Shown here piece after piece: positions 18,801-25,665 of a DNA stretch of 45,024 nucleotides. Under the pieces are notes generated by a model, which saw only the letters and a program-made list of their open reading frames with translations, was not told where the DNA came from and searched no databases. The DNA comes from a virus, in the IMG/VR virus record IMGVR_UViG_3300044535_001032, positions 1-45,024 of that record. One strand, written 5' to 3'. How positions within the stretch are numbered: the first letter of the stretch is position 1; each line of letters opens with the position of its first letter. The position numbers and the translations under genes are program-made.

Positions 18801-20507
18801 GCTCCTAAGACTGCAAATACTTATAGTAAAACACTGAACAGAATAAAAGGAAAGTTGGTTCATACAACTAAACCGGGTGCTACAAACAATAGAGCTGGTC
18901 AAGTAAGATCTCTTATTGAAAGAGAATACTATGGTAAACAATTTAGCGGACAAGGAAGCTCACTCTACCTAGATAAATTTATAGGACAACTACAAAAGAT
19001 GTCATCTAGAGCATCTCTTGCAATTAATATCCCTTCGGATATGAAAAACAGATATGGTCAGATTGTACAAAATATGATTGAGTCTGCAGGTGGAGGTTTT
19101 ATTACTGTAAAAGATTTAGCAAAAGGAAAATTATGGGCTACTCCAACTATGTTAGAGTGGGTATCTAAAAGTGTATATACCAAAGGTGTTCCTGCATTAT
19201 CATCTCAGATGATTGAGATATTTGACTCAGCATTTAAATTTGAAGATGACTTTGGTAGATCTGTATCCAGAGGTATGGTTAAAGACTTGATGAATGGTGA
19301 GTGGATGTACAATATTAGAAAGAATCTAGAAATGGAGGCTGCTTTACAATTGTTTGGAGCATTTTTAAATGCACAAAAAGTAGAGCAAAAACTTTCTAAT
19401 GGTAAGACTATCACTATTAACTATAAAGATGCATGGCAACTCAATAAAGAAACTGGTATAGCTGAATTAAAACCCGGGGTTGATCCTGCTTGGTTTAATA
19501 AAACTATGTATCATGACTTTGTTAAAGGTCAGACACTTGAAGAAATAGCAGATATGTATAATGTTACAGTTGAAGAACTGCAACAAAGAAATAAAGTTGT
19601 TAGTGCTATAGAATTTGAAGATGGTCAAGAAATTGTAATTGCTAAGGCTGAAAAATTCAAACAGTTTAGAAATAAATTTCAGGGTGTATCACATAGACTA
19701 TATGGTTCTTATGATAAGTTTGCTCAAGCAGAAGGAAACATGTATCTACCATATAGAATGTTTACCTTCATGAGAAAATGGTTTATCCCAATGCTTACCA
19801 ACAGATGGGGGTCATCAGTTGAAATTGAAGATGGTAAATGGTGGAAACCCAAGATGAAAAAAAGATATGACTGGATGACTGGTAAAACCACAATTGGTTT
19901 TTATGTTAATGCCTACTTAGGTATGAAAGAACTTGTCAAAAGTAAAGGTAAGTATTGGTCATATATGCCTCTTGATCAAAAGAGAGACATGATGAGAATG
20001 CTTTCTGAGTCTTTATTCATCATAACAGCTGCACTACTTGCATCAATGTTGTTTGGATATGATCCTGATGATAAGAAAAGATTCCAAAAAATGAGAGAAA
20101 GATCTGGTGCCTGGGGTACTGATGATTTTAGAACTTGGGGTTGGATGCAAAATCACATGTTATTACTACTGTTGGGTGTACAAGCTGAAACTTCAGCATT
20201 TGTTCCTCTTCCTACAATAGCAGGTGTAAACTTAGGTGCAGATGACTACATTAAAATGGTTACTACAACAACATCAGCTTTTGGAAATACAGTTGGTCTG
20301 TATGCTAAAATTTTTGAAGATGTAGCACAAATGATTGCTTTTAATGATAAAGCATACTATAGTAGAAAAGAAGGTGAATACTTCTGGCAAAAAGAAGGAG
20401 CTCCAAAAGTTATTGGTCACTTGTTAAAAACAGTTGGTATTAACGGTAACACAGGTCAAGTAGATAAAGCTCTTGAAGGATTAGAAAGTGCAGGTAAACT
20501 TAAATAA
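12876..20507 (+). CDS. Giant virion/ejection-type protein with NTase-like, zincin-like and LysM-like segments
   Basis: ATG at 12876 is preferred to the TTG three codons upstream because it forms a TAATG overlap with the polymerase stop and gives MFCES, resembling MACEL at the start of the polymerase. Positions here are numbered from that TTG (subtract 3 for the ATG). S461-G462-S463, then D482-I-D484, then D608 (YVLDFF) match a polymerase-beta-type nucleotidyltransferase triad. HELSH at 761-765 is a zincin motif. KGQTLEEIADMYN (from 2220) followed by VEELQQRN and F-x-x-G-x-x-I-x-I fits one LysM repeat. A hydrophobic helix sits near 2380 (IITAALLASMLFG). Most of the rest is long, charged and helical. 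It is probably co-packaged with the RNA polymerase and helps DNA or polymerase entry (inference). Confidence 0.75.
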   Translation: MFCESRSTVLEDLKKKGILGEFNDILDPIEFDKFNKEFTRFTQLKYGLKLNEDEYFFNEPYEVQTRYPYSSRYYRDDVKVTIYAQPNDELFNALDDVRMLEDIKEATDDYDILKEPESTFEEDESLDPMFMRDTFESSSLNREFSKKMRSAMMSFMEGLNIKVEEIDGEIIPVKRRTYIDENGITKVKEDPLAAFDLLQKYLAIKENISDKDLAMHTANVIVSFLGKKSKLGIELWKGIDSWPKYRKVYDKYNSRKRTVENTTKEEVDYLAEQEGQEYVSTPYLEYQQAKEVVDKAYEYDPSRFNPFAHKQAIIEFIAEMIVVGVDNNFVGDKKKNPDISKEYFESIGYKDKYAENWFRKMLNRFWNWMQENILNNKAITIYKEAELRNTVLDIVDDVYKKNYDKFIRNYYQDSSGKFFDNKGQEYEQKFYNTSLKRDEYAKYIIDTLFNSPFEYKLSGSLVLRKYGRVLRSFSEELHDIDGIITLDQFRSEDNHQEFLKWIQGRGLELSQKRSKKNSETFVKEMMPFLEGQSWYKNLKEQFPTWNFEVGFIGKDHKKGESITISGYVEHPTETVLVENADGSGAANFFKASDNGKVMPKRYVLDFFLRTDEGKYPLVFDNYFLDWKQIFEAKINMGRGKDLTDLVYFVPFFEDKYKFTNKGFRYFTFADDHFSEMPDQSEMKIDEATIKNERAKEVADALGQKIAQALGVQYMYVTEQEAKQILESRKKTYSGEPAFFFGGAVYIVGDNVNVDTVLHELSHPLLRAIYKENRTLFDNLYNALMATTEGDIIKEHVLKNYPELKEGDPLFKEEVLAYAMQRKAANIVTNQLESEGFESFMSKLLNAIKDLIKRIFGSKVKVADIDVNTNIEKLANMLLDESFEYKTDFISNDELVAYARDIKEMANALVKDVKAEKIQESINDLYATNQLIYEKAINFRTRSPLYQRMLKEALFIKGTQELLPRVKRSLSGYQSITNNQNLSFEEIIKNTVEAEKARTEDLTNRARSFVNSVAVVNNISQNIFKDLNMMQKSKQFDSRDAMALLFLYRSSIRSWNDMFDTFDELIMEQDEFDVTQPNELIDLVNETKNNLMRADKKIREIYKENSINFYVEVTGYMNDFLREELGKNLKSTLTDKLSETEIDELYKGVITQSFTDQDLNELYDKYEKKGVESKYIKKFIDEYKEFLVNQDKITDGLSGKLKDVSWFNRFFESYTSSNDPIVGGLAIFINDQRTEANNRALEKSYQFRKKLEPLLEKVGYSTTKTRQLTDMLMFKDKILYIDPKTKKPVEKEVLTFLNEFGNGWRYAQDLLEYQVDEAWASEDQEKIKQATDALRQFKKDYMHDEFISEVYDKDSVFEKYGDVGRAAWLARKMAMDAYNNESNEITDELERFQKYSVLQELWQNYKNLYSLKYADGTNKVDDPANGIYDLTITRILLEHRESTGDYYEFIPRAGSLQTAFNEFLSLKEQEGVTPEELEEAKQDWLKQNLRVAYTQKFYDSRKELITKLKELQGKVNTVIGEEFDVSNAYNEIFNLMYAYKDEQGQPIPEQLGLDKLKTIKELNQKIIDYKAKFDTKSGLSRDEAEELELYIAINKKNPDRLTPEQKLRYRELLQKQAKTGLSIGEVALMQSIYAELSSLTQKIPTEYYVDALNEHLQRLNVTPVTVDEVDNFINSDEMKALLREDGKITDWFRDNHVSRKVKNRKTRKLEIKYERSMANSVSVPKNDEYYEKTTLFNELTGEEETFNGLPNARHSIYRIKDKYRTGYNPQTGEVELLVGVHIDNKGQYLPRMYKMGDPNSAKNDDYINKDYMRLKEQGNSPRFQLLELMKEAHLSFQEDKSNKSKLYLDMPRYVLRDNLSRIQAGKLGERYSQIKKGVGQSLRDAFGKSVDEAELEYNYESENNLEEYRLVNTDLNSSEVSYIPVTGLYNLDVDNTDPDVIRGMFKYLLSLEQQSQLLQTLPLVNSILDTLEDPANAPKTANTYSKTLNRIKGKLVHTTKPGATNNRAGQVRSLIEREYYGKQFSGQGSSLYLDKFIGQLQKMSSRASLAINIPSDMKNRYGQIVQNMIESAGGGFITVKDLAKGKLWATPTMLEWVSKSVYTKGVPALSSQMIEIFDSAFKFEDDFGRSVSRGMVKDLMNGEWMYNIRKNLEMEAALQLFGAFLNAQKVEQKLSNGKTITINYKDAWQLNKETGIAELKPGVDPAWFNKTMYHDFVKGQTLEEIADMYNVTVEELQQRNKVVSAIEFEDGQEIVIAKAEKFKQFRNKFQGVSHRLYGSYDKFAQAEGNMYLPYRMFTFMRKWFIPMLTNRWGSSVEIEDGKWWKPKMKKRYDWMTGKTTIGFYVNAYLGMKELVKSKGKYWSYMPLDQKRDMMRMLSESLFIITAALLASMLFGYDPDDKKRFQKMRERSGAWGTDDFRTWGWMQNHMLLLLLGVQAETSAFVPLPTIAGVNLGADDYIKMVTTTTSAFGNTVGLYAKIFEDVAQMIAFNDKAYYSRKEGEYFWQKEGAPKVIGHLLKTVGINGNTGQVDKALEGLESAGKLK

Positions 20508-20513
20508 TATATA

Positions 20514-20654
20514 ATGGCAAAGGCAACAACAGCAACAACAAAAGCTTACATTAAACCTAAAGTATCCCGTCCTGGGGTACATGCTAAAACTAAAACCTCT
20601 AGTTCTAAGAGGTCTAAGAACTATAAAAAAGGTTATAGAGCACAAGGTAGGTAA
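20514..20654 (+). CDS. 46-aa very basic small protein
   Basis: ATG six bases after the preceding stop; 46 codons rich in Lys, Arg, Ser and Thr. The middle reads RPGVHAKTKTSS and the end YKKGYRAQGR. It has no Asp or Glu and no hydrophobic core, so it is probably disordered and nucleic-acid binding, or a minor structural protein. From memory, similar K/R-rich proteins with a RPGVHAKTKT stretch occur in other Bacteroidota phages; that was not checked. It is the last gene of the plus-strand block, directly before the terminator hairpin. Confidence 0.75.
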   Translation: MAKATTATTKAYIKPKVSRPGVHAKTKTSSSKRSKNYKKGYRAQGR

Positions 20655-20690
20655 GAAAAAAAAAGGGGAACCCGAAGGCTCCCCTAATTT
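20655..20690. terminator. Bidirectional intrinsic terminator between convergent blocks
   Basis: Six-base-pair stem AGGGGA/TCCCCT (20664-20669 with 20680-20685) enclosing an inner CC-CGAA-GG hairpin. An A-tract lies on the left, giving a T-tract for the minus strand, and AATTTTATT lies on the right for the plus strand. It sits exactly between the stops of the converging transcription units. Confidence 0.8.
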
Positions 20691-20881
20691 TATTCATCAT
20701 CTGTTTCATCACAACAGTCACATTCTTCTGTGACTGTCAATCCATATTCATTATCAAACCAATCTCTAGCTTCTTTTTTAGAAGGACCTTCATTTGACCC
20801 TGATTCAATTATAGACTCAGCTCCTGCTAGATATGCTTCTATCATTGCTTTACGGAATGCTATTGGATGCATGTTAATCAA
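20690..20881 (-). CDS. Small acidic protein with C-terminal Cys cluster
   Basis: 63 codons; start ambiguous between 20881 (overlaps the upstream stop by 8 nt) and the in-frame ATG at 20872, just after the MazG stop, which gives 60 residues beginning MHPIAFRKAM. The N-terminal half looks like one amphipathic helix (FRKAMIEAYLAG). The tail is acidic and contains EECDCCDETDDE. The three clustered Cys could bind metal, but there is no second ligand pair, so no function is claimed. Last gene of the minus-strand block, coupled to MazG. Confidence 0.6.
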   Translation of the reverse strand: MINMHPIAFRKAMIEAYLAGAESIIESGSNEGPSKKEARDWFDNEYGLTVTEECDCCDETDDE

Positions 20882-21260
20882 TCTTAATAAATTTACTTAA
20901 GTCAGGTCTAAAATATCCCGGTCCTTTAAGAATCTTTCCATCAGCTCTTAATACAGGCTTACCATCTTCACCAAGTTTACTCATGTTACTTGCTTGTATT
21001 TCATTGAATACATCCAAAATAATATGTTGCATACCATGCTTCAAGATTGTTCCACAAAGAATATACAATTGATCTCCTAAAGCATCAGCCACCTCTACTA
21101 AGGACTTAGCATGACATGCTTCAAGATACTCATCATTTTCTTCTTTCATTAGAGTATGTCTGAGATCAAATTCTGAATGAGGAATTAATCTTGGCCATTT
21201 ACCATTTTCTTGGTCAAATGCCTTATGGAATTCTTCCACTGCTTTTAATTGTTCTTTCAT
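20874..21260 (-). CDS. MazG-like nucleoside triphosphate pyrophosphohydrolase
   Basis: 128 residues with the all-alpha NTP pyrophosphatase signature: KEENDEYLEA (E40, E41, E44), then EVADALGDQLYIL (E56, D59, D63), the EExxE...ExxD Mg-binding set. The C-terminal part (MSKLGEDGKPVLRADGKILKGP) resembles that of phage and HisE/MazG-family proteins. The family hydrolyses (d)NTPs to NMP and pyrophosphate, cleaning nucleotide pools or lowering (p)ppGpp. A terminator lies just upstream, so it either depends on read-through or has its own promoter. Confidence 0.85.
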   Translation of the reverse strand: MKEQLKAVEEFHKAFDQENGKWPRLIPHSEFDLRHTLMKEENDEYLEACHAKSLVEVADALGDQLYILCGTILKHGMQHIILDVFNEIQASNMSKLGEDGKPVLRADGKILKGPGYFRPDLSKFIKID

Positions 21261-21264
21261 GTTG

Positions 21265-21272
21265 CAAAATTA
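21265..21272 (-). promoter_or_regulatory. Possible TAnnTTTG (-7) element before mazG-like gene
   Basis: The minus strand reads TAATTTTG here, only 4 nt before the ATG, so any transcript would be nearly leaderless. No TTTG is found at the expected upstream distance, and the match lies in the T-tract of a terminator. Weak. Confidence 0.2.
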
Positions 21273-21302
21273 AAAAAAAAGGGGACAGCTTGCGCCATCC
21301 CC
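21272..21302 (-). terminator. Intrinsic terminator after the DUF932-like gene
   Basis: On the minus strand a GGGGA/TCCCC stem (21281-21285 with 21298-21302, plus an inner GC-TTGC-GC) is followed by nine T residues. It separates the upstream 429-codon gene from the MazG-like gene. Confidence 0.75.
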
Positions 21303-21319
21303 CGGTGATAAATCAATAA

Positions 21320-21339
21320 ATCCTTATGCTAATAAGGAT
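21320..21339 (-). other. Perfect 8-bp inverted repeat directly after a stop codon
   Basis: ATCCTTAT-GCTA-ATAAGGAT lies 1 nt beyond the stop of the 429-codon gene. It has no good T-tract of its own, so it may act as an mRNA 3'-end stabiliser or assist the terminator about 20 nt downstream. Confidence 0.5.
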
Positions 21340-21340
21340 G

Positions 21341-22630
21341 TCAAAAGAAATCTGGTGCATCATCTGCATCAGTTTCTGTTTCATTAAAATCTAGATCAAA
21401 ATCTAGATCAGTATCTTCAGCATTTTCAACTACTACAACAGCAGCTTTAGTAGTATTATTAAGATCAATTGTATCAATTACAACTGGAGCCTCAAATGTA
21501 TTACCTACAGGATCTGTGTATTGAACAATTTCATCTTGGGGAAAAATGTCCTTTGATTTTTCTTCCTCAATTTCCCTTTCTGTTTCAGCATCATGAGCAG
21601 CACATGGAGTCAGTAATGAATCTAACACAGAATCATCATCCTCATCTATGTCAAATGGAACTTCTTCAGCTTCAGTAACATCTTCAGTGATTTCTTCTGA
21701 CTGGTGCAAAACCTCTGCATTAATAACCTCTTCTTGCACCACATCTTCAGGTGCCTTAACACCTGCTAATTGTGCCATAGAAAATGCATCTTGTTCAGCA
21801 ATTTGATCAAGAATGTTAGTTTGTCCCGGATATGCATACAATGGATCTACAAGTTCTTCTTCTTCAACTGGTGCACTTAAATTGTTAACTGGTGTACTTA
21901 CCGGTTGAGGTGGTGCACTAAAATCACAAATTGTACCTATGAAGTAATGCAAGATTCTTTGATCTTCCATCCAAGTCTTAGGATGTGATGACTGTAATGC
22001 ATTAGTTACAAAGTTATAGAAAGCCCATAAGCTATCTGAATTTGTAAATACTTGAAGTGGTCTCTTCATTTGATCTCTGATCATACTAGCTTGCTCAGTA
22101 GTCAAGATTTCATACTCTGCAAACAATACACCTAAGAGTTGAGACTGTTTTCTTTTATTCAAGCTTACTACTTCCATAGCAGCTTTATCAGAACATAGCT
22201 GATTATAATACATGTAGGCATTAGTAATATAGTCATCAATAGTGGCCATTACTTCTGTATCTGCAGTACCTGTGTGTTTTCTAACCCAGCTACCAACTTC
22301 TCCAGAAATCATGACAGAACCTGTTTGATTTATATATGCACCTACTACACATTTAAACTTTACTTGTTTATTGTAACTGTTTGTCCATGCAAACATCATT
22401 GACAACTCAGGATCATTATTAAAGTTTAGTTTATAAATTCCCTGGGCAATTTGTCCATCAGCAGTACATCTGTACTCTTCTTCTACAATACCAAACCCTG
22501 CATTAGCAAGGGCTTGATAGGCATAATCAATAACAAATTGGTGACTAATTACAGTATAACTAGCACCATGATTTGGAAGTGGTACACTTATTAAGTGTGC
22601 CTTTGTTGTGTTTTGAATTTTCTTTGGCAT
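21341..22630 (-). CDS. DUF932-like phage protein with long acidic tail
   Basis: 429 residues. The N-terminal ~240 contain NSYNKQVKFKCVVGAYIN, then GEVGSWVRKHTG, resembling the DUF932 phage/plasmid family (NS-x-D...C-x-N...KHTG layout); the assignment is tentative. Residues 240-429 are low-complexity and strongly acidic, ending DLDFDLDFNETETDADDAPDFF, like the protein-recruiting tails of single-stranded DNA-binding proteins. The start is 2 nt from the stop of the DNA polymerase gene, so the two are co-transcribed. It could be a replication accessory factor; the function is unknown. Confidence 0.55.
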   Translation of the reverse strand: MPKKIQNTTKAHLISVPLPNHGASYTVISHQFVIDYAYQALANAGFGIVEEEYRCTADGQIAQGIYKLNFNNDPELSMMFAWTNSYNKQVKFKCVVGAYINQTGSVMISGEVGSWVRKHTGTADTEVMATIDDYITNAYMYYNQLCSDKAAMEVVSLNKRKQSQLLGVLFAEYEILTTEQASMIRDQMKRPLQVFTNSDSLWAFYNFVTNALQSSHPKTWMEDQRILHYFIGTICDFSAPPQPVSTPVNNLSAPVEEEELVDPLYAYPGQTNILDQIAEQDAFSMAQLAGVKAPEDVVQEEVINAEVLHQSEEITEDVTEAEEVPFDIDEDDDSVLDSLLTPCAAHDAETEREIEEEKSKDIFPQDEIVQYTDPVGNTFEAPVVIDTIDLNNTTKAAVVVVENAEDTDLDFDLDFNETETDADDAPDFF

Positions 22631-22632
22631 AA

Positions 22633-24624
22633 TTAAAATAAACTTAATTGGTTTACTCTAGGACAAAAGTTTTCTATTTCCTTGTTTACTTTGTCCAGAT
22701 AATAATCATAGTTAATATTATATTCTTCAATAGGTTTTTCTTCATGGTCAATATACAGTGTTTGCATCCATTTACCGGCTTCAATCTGTATTTCTCTACC
22801 ATCTGATTTGTGTGTTTTAATAATCTTAGAGCCTTCTTTAGACATGTAATAACGGACAGTATGCTGTAACTTATTAGTTTTATACTCACCATTAACTACT
22901 CTATGCTGAATGAATTCCCAATCACCTTTAATCTTTACACCACCACAAAAATCAAAGATATTTGGGTTAGATGTTATAGATATCCAAGGTTCTATTCCAT
23001 GTACAAAGTATTGAAATAGGGTTTTAGGAACTAACAAACAGCTTTTATTCTTATGAAGAGCTAGATTATGAAACTCAAATCTGCCTTTACATTTGGTTCC
23101 GGCATGATAATGCTTACCATCTTCCTCTTTAAATAGATCATAAGGCAAGCTTTTCTTCATCTTTTCAACTAGATCTGGATGTATTTCTTTATACTCTTCA
23201 ACAGCAATATAATTGTTTACATCTCCAAGAATCACTTTTTGATAAGTATTATGCTCAAGTTGCAGATTTGTAATCTGCTCCCATTCTGCGCATATCTTCA
23301 TATACTCATCAACATATTCTCTTGGAATCATAGTCTCAAGACCATCTGTGTTTTGCATCAGAGGCACAGCACCAGGTATTCTTTCTGTAATCATTTCATA
23401 CAACATGGTAAGACTAAGCTGACCATTAATAGTGATCCTCATAGTAAACTCAGGATCATACAGGAAACTATTCTCATCATTACTCAACCCATAAGTTGAA
23501 TTTAGAATAATCTTGTATACATAGTTCTTAGGATCTTTTTTAGGAATCTTCTTTCTTTCTTCAAAGAACCACTCATATAGATTACAAAATTCTTTCTGAG
23601 GTAAATGAGCAGGAGCCCATTTATTTCTTATAGCCAAGTTTGGATAGAAACTAACCACATCAGAACTCATAATAACCATATCAGAGTTTGATTCATAAAC
23701 TTTACTTTCTCTAGCACCATGGACACCACCCAGACCAAAGTCTGTTTTGATACCTTTATACTGTACTGAATATTTAAAACCTCCTTTGGTTTCATTTGGA
23801 AATATTACTACTTCATTGAACTTTGATAAAAGTCTTTGGAAAGTAGCTGTCTCAAACTTTATATAAGGAAGAATAATATCAGACACTGTAATCTTAGGTC
23901 TGTGGGTTCTCATATTTCTTAAATCCCATTTCTTAATACCTGTTTGTTTGCTCAAGAAATGAAGAAATAATTCTTTAGAGATTCTAGGCTCTGATGCTGA
24001 GAATAAATCAATATTATACTCATGGGTTAAACTTCTACGTAAATCAATCTGATCCTTACTAAGAAACATAATTTGTTTAGTAGACTTGACATCATTAATA
24101 CAATAGCGGAGGATCTCTGGAATCTGTTCTGCTACTACATGTGTAGTATGATGAATAGGCATATCAATGATATTCTTCCAATCCATACTAAACTGAATCC
24201 ATTTCAAACTAGATCTTTTAGCTGGGTTGTCCCAGTGATTAAGTTTAAACACATCAATTTGTCTAATACTTAGATTCTTAGGGCTAAATTCAGCAAACTC
24301 ACCTTTATTACTTTTCTGAATGGTTTCTTGTGCTTTCTGATAAATCCATTTTGCTACTTCTTCACCATCTGCAGCACCATGAATTAACTGATCTTTATTC
24401 CGGAGAATATGTTCAGTTATCTGACTGTCAAACCCAAGACCATTAAAGCTTATATGCCATTCATCAAGGGTTATGTTCCTTTCTAAGAAAGTAATAAACT
24501 CTAGTATATCATTTTTTGATTCATGACAGACAAAAACCTCTTGATGTTCAGATTTTACATCTTCAAAGACTGCTATGAAACAATTACTAAGAGTTTCATA
24601 GTCCATTACATAATGTGTTTTCAT
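22633..24624 (-). CDS. Family B DNA polymerase with 3'-5' exonuclease
   Basis: 663 residues, short for PolB. Exonuclease motifs: DYE (D8, E10), FNGLGFD (N61, D66), YCIND (Y174, D178). Polymerase motif A is DVVSFYP (D322), motif B is KIILNSTYG (K371-G379), and motif C is QNTDG (D427), where the usual DTD is NTD. In family B enzymes the second Asp of motif C is the metal ligand, and it is retained, so activity is expected. Replicative phage polymerase. The upstream minus-strand sequence has AAAGGGGGAAC, a possible ribosome site, and a terminator lies just before it. Confidence 0.93.
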   Translation of the reverse strand: MKTHYVMDYETLSNCFIAVFEDVKSEHQEVFVCHESKNDILEFITFLERNITLDEWHISFNGLGFDSQITEHILRNKDQLIHGAADGEEVAKWIYQKAQETIQKSNKGEFAEFSPKNLSIRQIDVFKLNHWDNPAKRSSLKWIQFSMDWKNIIDMPIHHTTHVVAEQIPEILRYCINDVKSTKQIMFLSKDQIDLRRSLTHEYNIDLFSASEPRISKELFLHFLSKQTGIKKWDLRNMRTHRPKITVSDIILPYIKFETATFQRLLSKFNEVVIFPNETKGGFKYSVQYKGIKTDFGLGGVHGARESKVYESNSDMVIMSSDVVSFYPNLAIRNKWAPAHLPQKEFCNLYEWFFEERKKIPKKDPKNYVYKIILNSTYGLSNDENSFLYDPEFTMRITINGQLSLTMLYEMITERIPGAVPLMQNTDGLETMIPREYVDEYMKICAEWEQITNLQLEHNTYQKVILGDVNNYIAVEEYKEIHPDLVEKMKKSLPYDLFKEEDGKHYHAGTKCKGRFEFHNLALHKNKSCLLVPKTLFQYFVHGIEPWISITSNPNIFDFCGGVKIKGDWEFIQHRVVNGEYKTNKLQHTVRYYMSKEGSKIIKTHKSDGREIQIEAGKWMQTLYIDHEEKPIEEYNINYDYYLDKVNKEIENFCPRVNQLSLF

Positions 24625-24661
24625 ATGATTTTGTTCAGTTAAGCTGTTCCCCCTTTAATTA

Positions 24662-24696
24662 AATAAAAAAAGAGGGCTACTATACTTCACCCTCTT
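24662..24696 (-). terminator. Intrinsic terminator upstream of the polymerase gene
   Basis: Seven-base-pair stem AAGAGGG/CCCTCTT (24670-24676 with 24690-24696) with a 13-nt loop. On the minus strand it is followed by a run of T. It ends the transcript of the 118-codon gene, or attenuates expression of the polymerase. Confidence 0.75.
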
Positions 24697-24715
24697 TTCC
24701 ATCATCCATCCAAAT

Positions 24716-25072
24716 CTATGCCTCTTCAGAGGAAGACATAAACTTCTTGTAATCAAACTTTGCATTAACTGCAAAAGTTTTAATTAATTCTTCTATTGCT
24801 TCAGCATCCTCTACATAAAATTCTTGAAACACTTCAATCTTATGTCTCTCTTGCTTCATGCCTTTACTACCAGCTACTGCTTGGCCGTATTCATCAAGTT
24901 TAGGGAGCATGTGTAAAGATGTTTTTCTAATTTTTGATATAACTACAAACACTTTAGTGTCTGGATCAAAAATACATTCTACATAGGGACATGATTCACT
25001 TATAGGAATCATTCTAAAGGTTTGCTTTTCTTGCCATGTGGCTTGAACAAGCATCATTGTTTTTTCACTCAT
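24716..25072 (-). CDS. Conserved-looking phage protein of unknown function
   Basis: 118 residues: an N-terminal beta-rich part (TFRMIPISESCPYVECIFDP, KVFVVISKIRK) and a C-terminal helical part (DAEAIEELIKTFAVNAKFDYKKFM). From memory, similar proteins with MIP-x-x-E-x-CPYVE and FAVNA-FDYKK stretches occur in crAss-like phages near replication genes; not verified here. It has its own good promoter candidate 16 nt upstream and a terminator 20 nt downstream, so it may be a monocistronic, highly expressed gene. Confidence 0.7.
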   Translation of the reverse strand: MSEKTMMLVQATWQEKQTFRMIPISESCPYVECIFDPDTKVFVVISKIRKTSLHMLPKLDEYGQAVAGSKGMKQERHKIEVFQEFYVEDAEAIEELIKTFAVNAKFDYKKFMSSSEEA

Positions 25073-25088
25073 TTTTGTTGGTTTTAAA

Positions 25089-25121
25089 CAAAGTTATTGA
25101 ATTATTTTTATGTTTTCCAAA
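25089..25121 (-). promoter_or_regulatory. Bacteroidota-type promoter, TTTG-N21-TAACTTTG
   Basis: On the minus strand TTTG (25118-25121) is followed after 21 nt by TAACTTTG (25089-25096), matching the Bacteroidota -33/-7 consensus TTTG...TAnnTTTG. The -7 end lies 16 nt before the ATG of the 118-codon gene. It overlaps the end of the upstream gene. Best promoter match in the window. Confidence 0.5.
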
Positions 25122-25660
25122 TCTGCAACTTCAATTAATAAACTTTCTTTATCTAAATCAGGTTTATTGCATAGTTCACCAACAGACTTGAGGAAATTAG
25201 CATCTACATCTAATATTTTAGCATATGTTTCAAAATGTTTTTCTGGAAACAAATAGCTTTCTACATAGGCATAGTTGCCACTCTTTTTGTCAAAAAAATC
25301 TAATATTTTGCGCTTTGTATTTATATTCATTTTACTGTATTTCCCATCAAGGAAACAGGACCAATCATCACTTAAATCAGAAAAATTGAATGTAACTACT
25401 AGTTTTTCTTCATCCACTTTAATTAGATCAATAAGTCTATTATGTTTGAGTAAGACATTCTTCTCAAACTGCATATACTCACTGTCTGTTCTAACTGGAT
25501 AAACACAAACTAGTTTCATATCCTCAGAGTTTACTTTGTCAGCCCAAGAGACATAAGTCTCAGTTGGCACTACACTAGTTCCTCTTTTAATGCCCAAGAT
25601 CGGATATAAAAATATCTTGGACTTCTGAAAGTATTTTCTATAAAGCGCATCAATTACCAT
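25094..25660 (-). CDS. Hypothetical protein
   Basis: 188 residues, not recognised. Starts MVIDALYRKYFQKSKIFLYP and has one mixed alpha/beta domain with many Lys and Asp (KRKILDFFDKKSGNYAYVESYLFPE). The central part LVCVYPVRTDSEYMQFEKNVLLKHNRL has a beta-strand then helix character. No signal peptide or membrane segment. Lies 5 nt downstream of the PD-(D/E)XK gene in the same operon, between nuclease and polymerase, which suggests a replication or recombination role without naming one. Confidence 0.65.
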   Translation of the reverse strand: MVIDALYRKYFQKSKIFLYPILGIKRGTSVVPTETYVSWADKVNSEDMKLVCVYPVRTDSEYMQFEKNVLLKHNRLIDLIKVDEEKLVVTFNFSDLSDDWSCFLDGKYSKMNINTKRKILDFFDKKSGNYAYVESYLFPEKHFETYAKILDVDANFLKSVGELCNKPDLDKESLLIEVADLENIKIIQ

Positions 25661-25665
25661 AAGTT

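Noticed and set aside
23179-23499. Plus-strand 106-codon frame inside the DNA polymerase gene
   Set aside because: Antisense shadow of the PolB gene, Leu/Ile/Phe-rich, with no plus-strand promoter or ribosome site.
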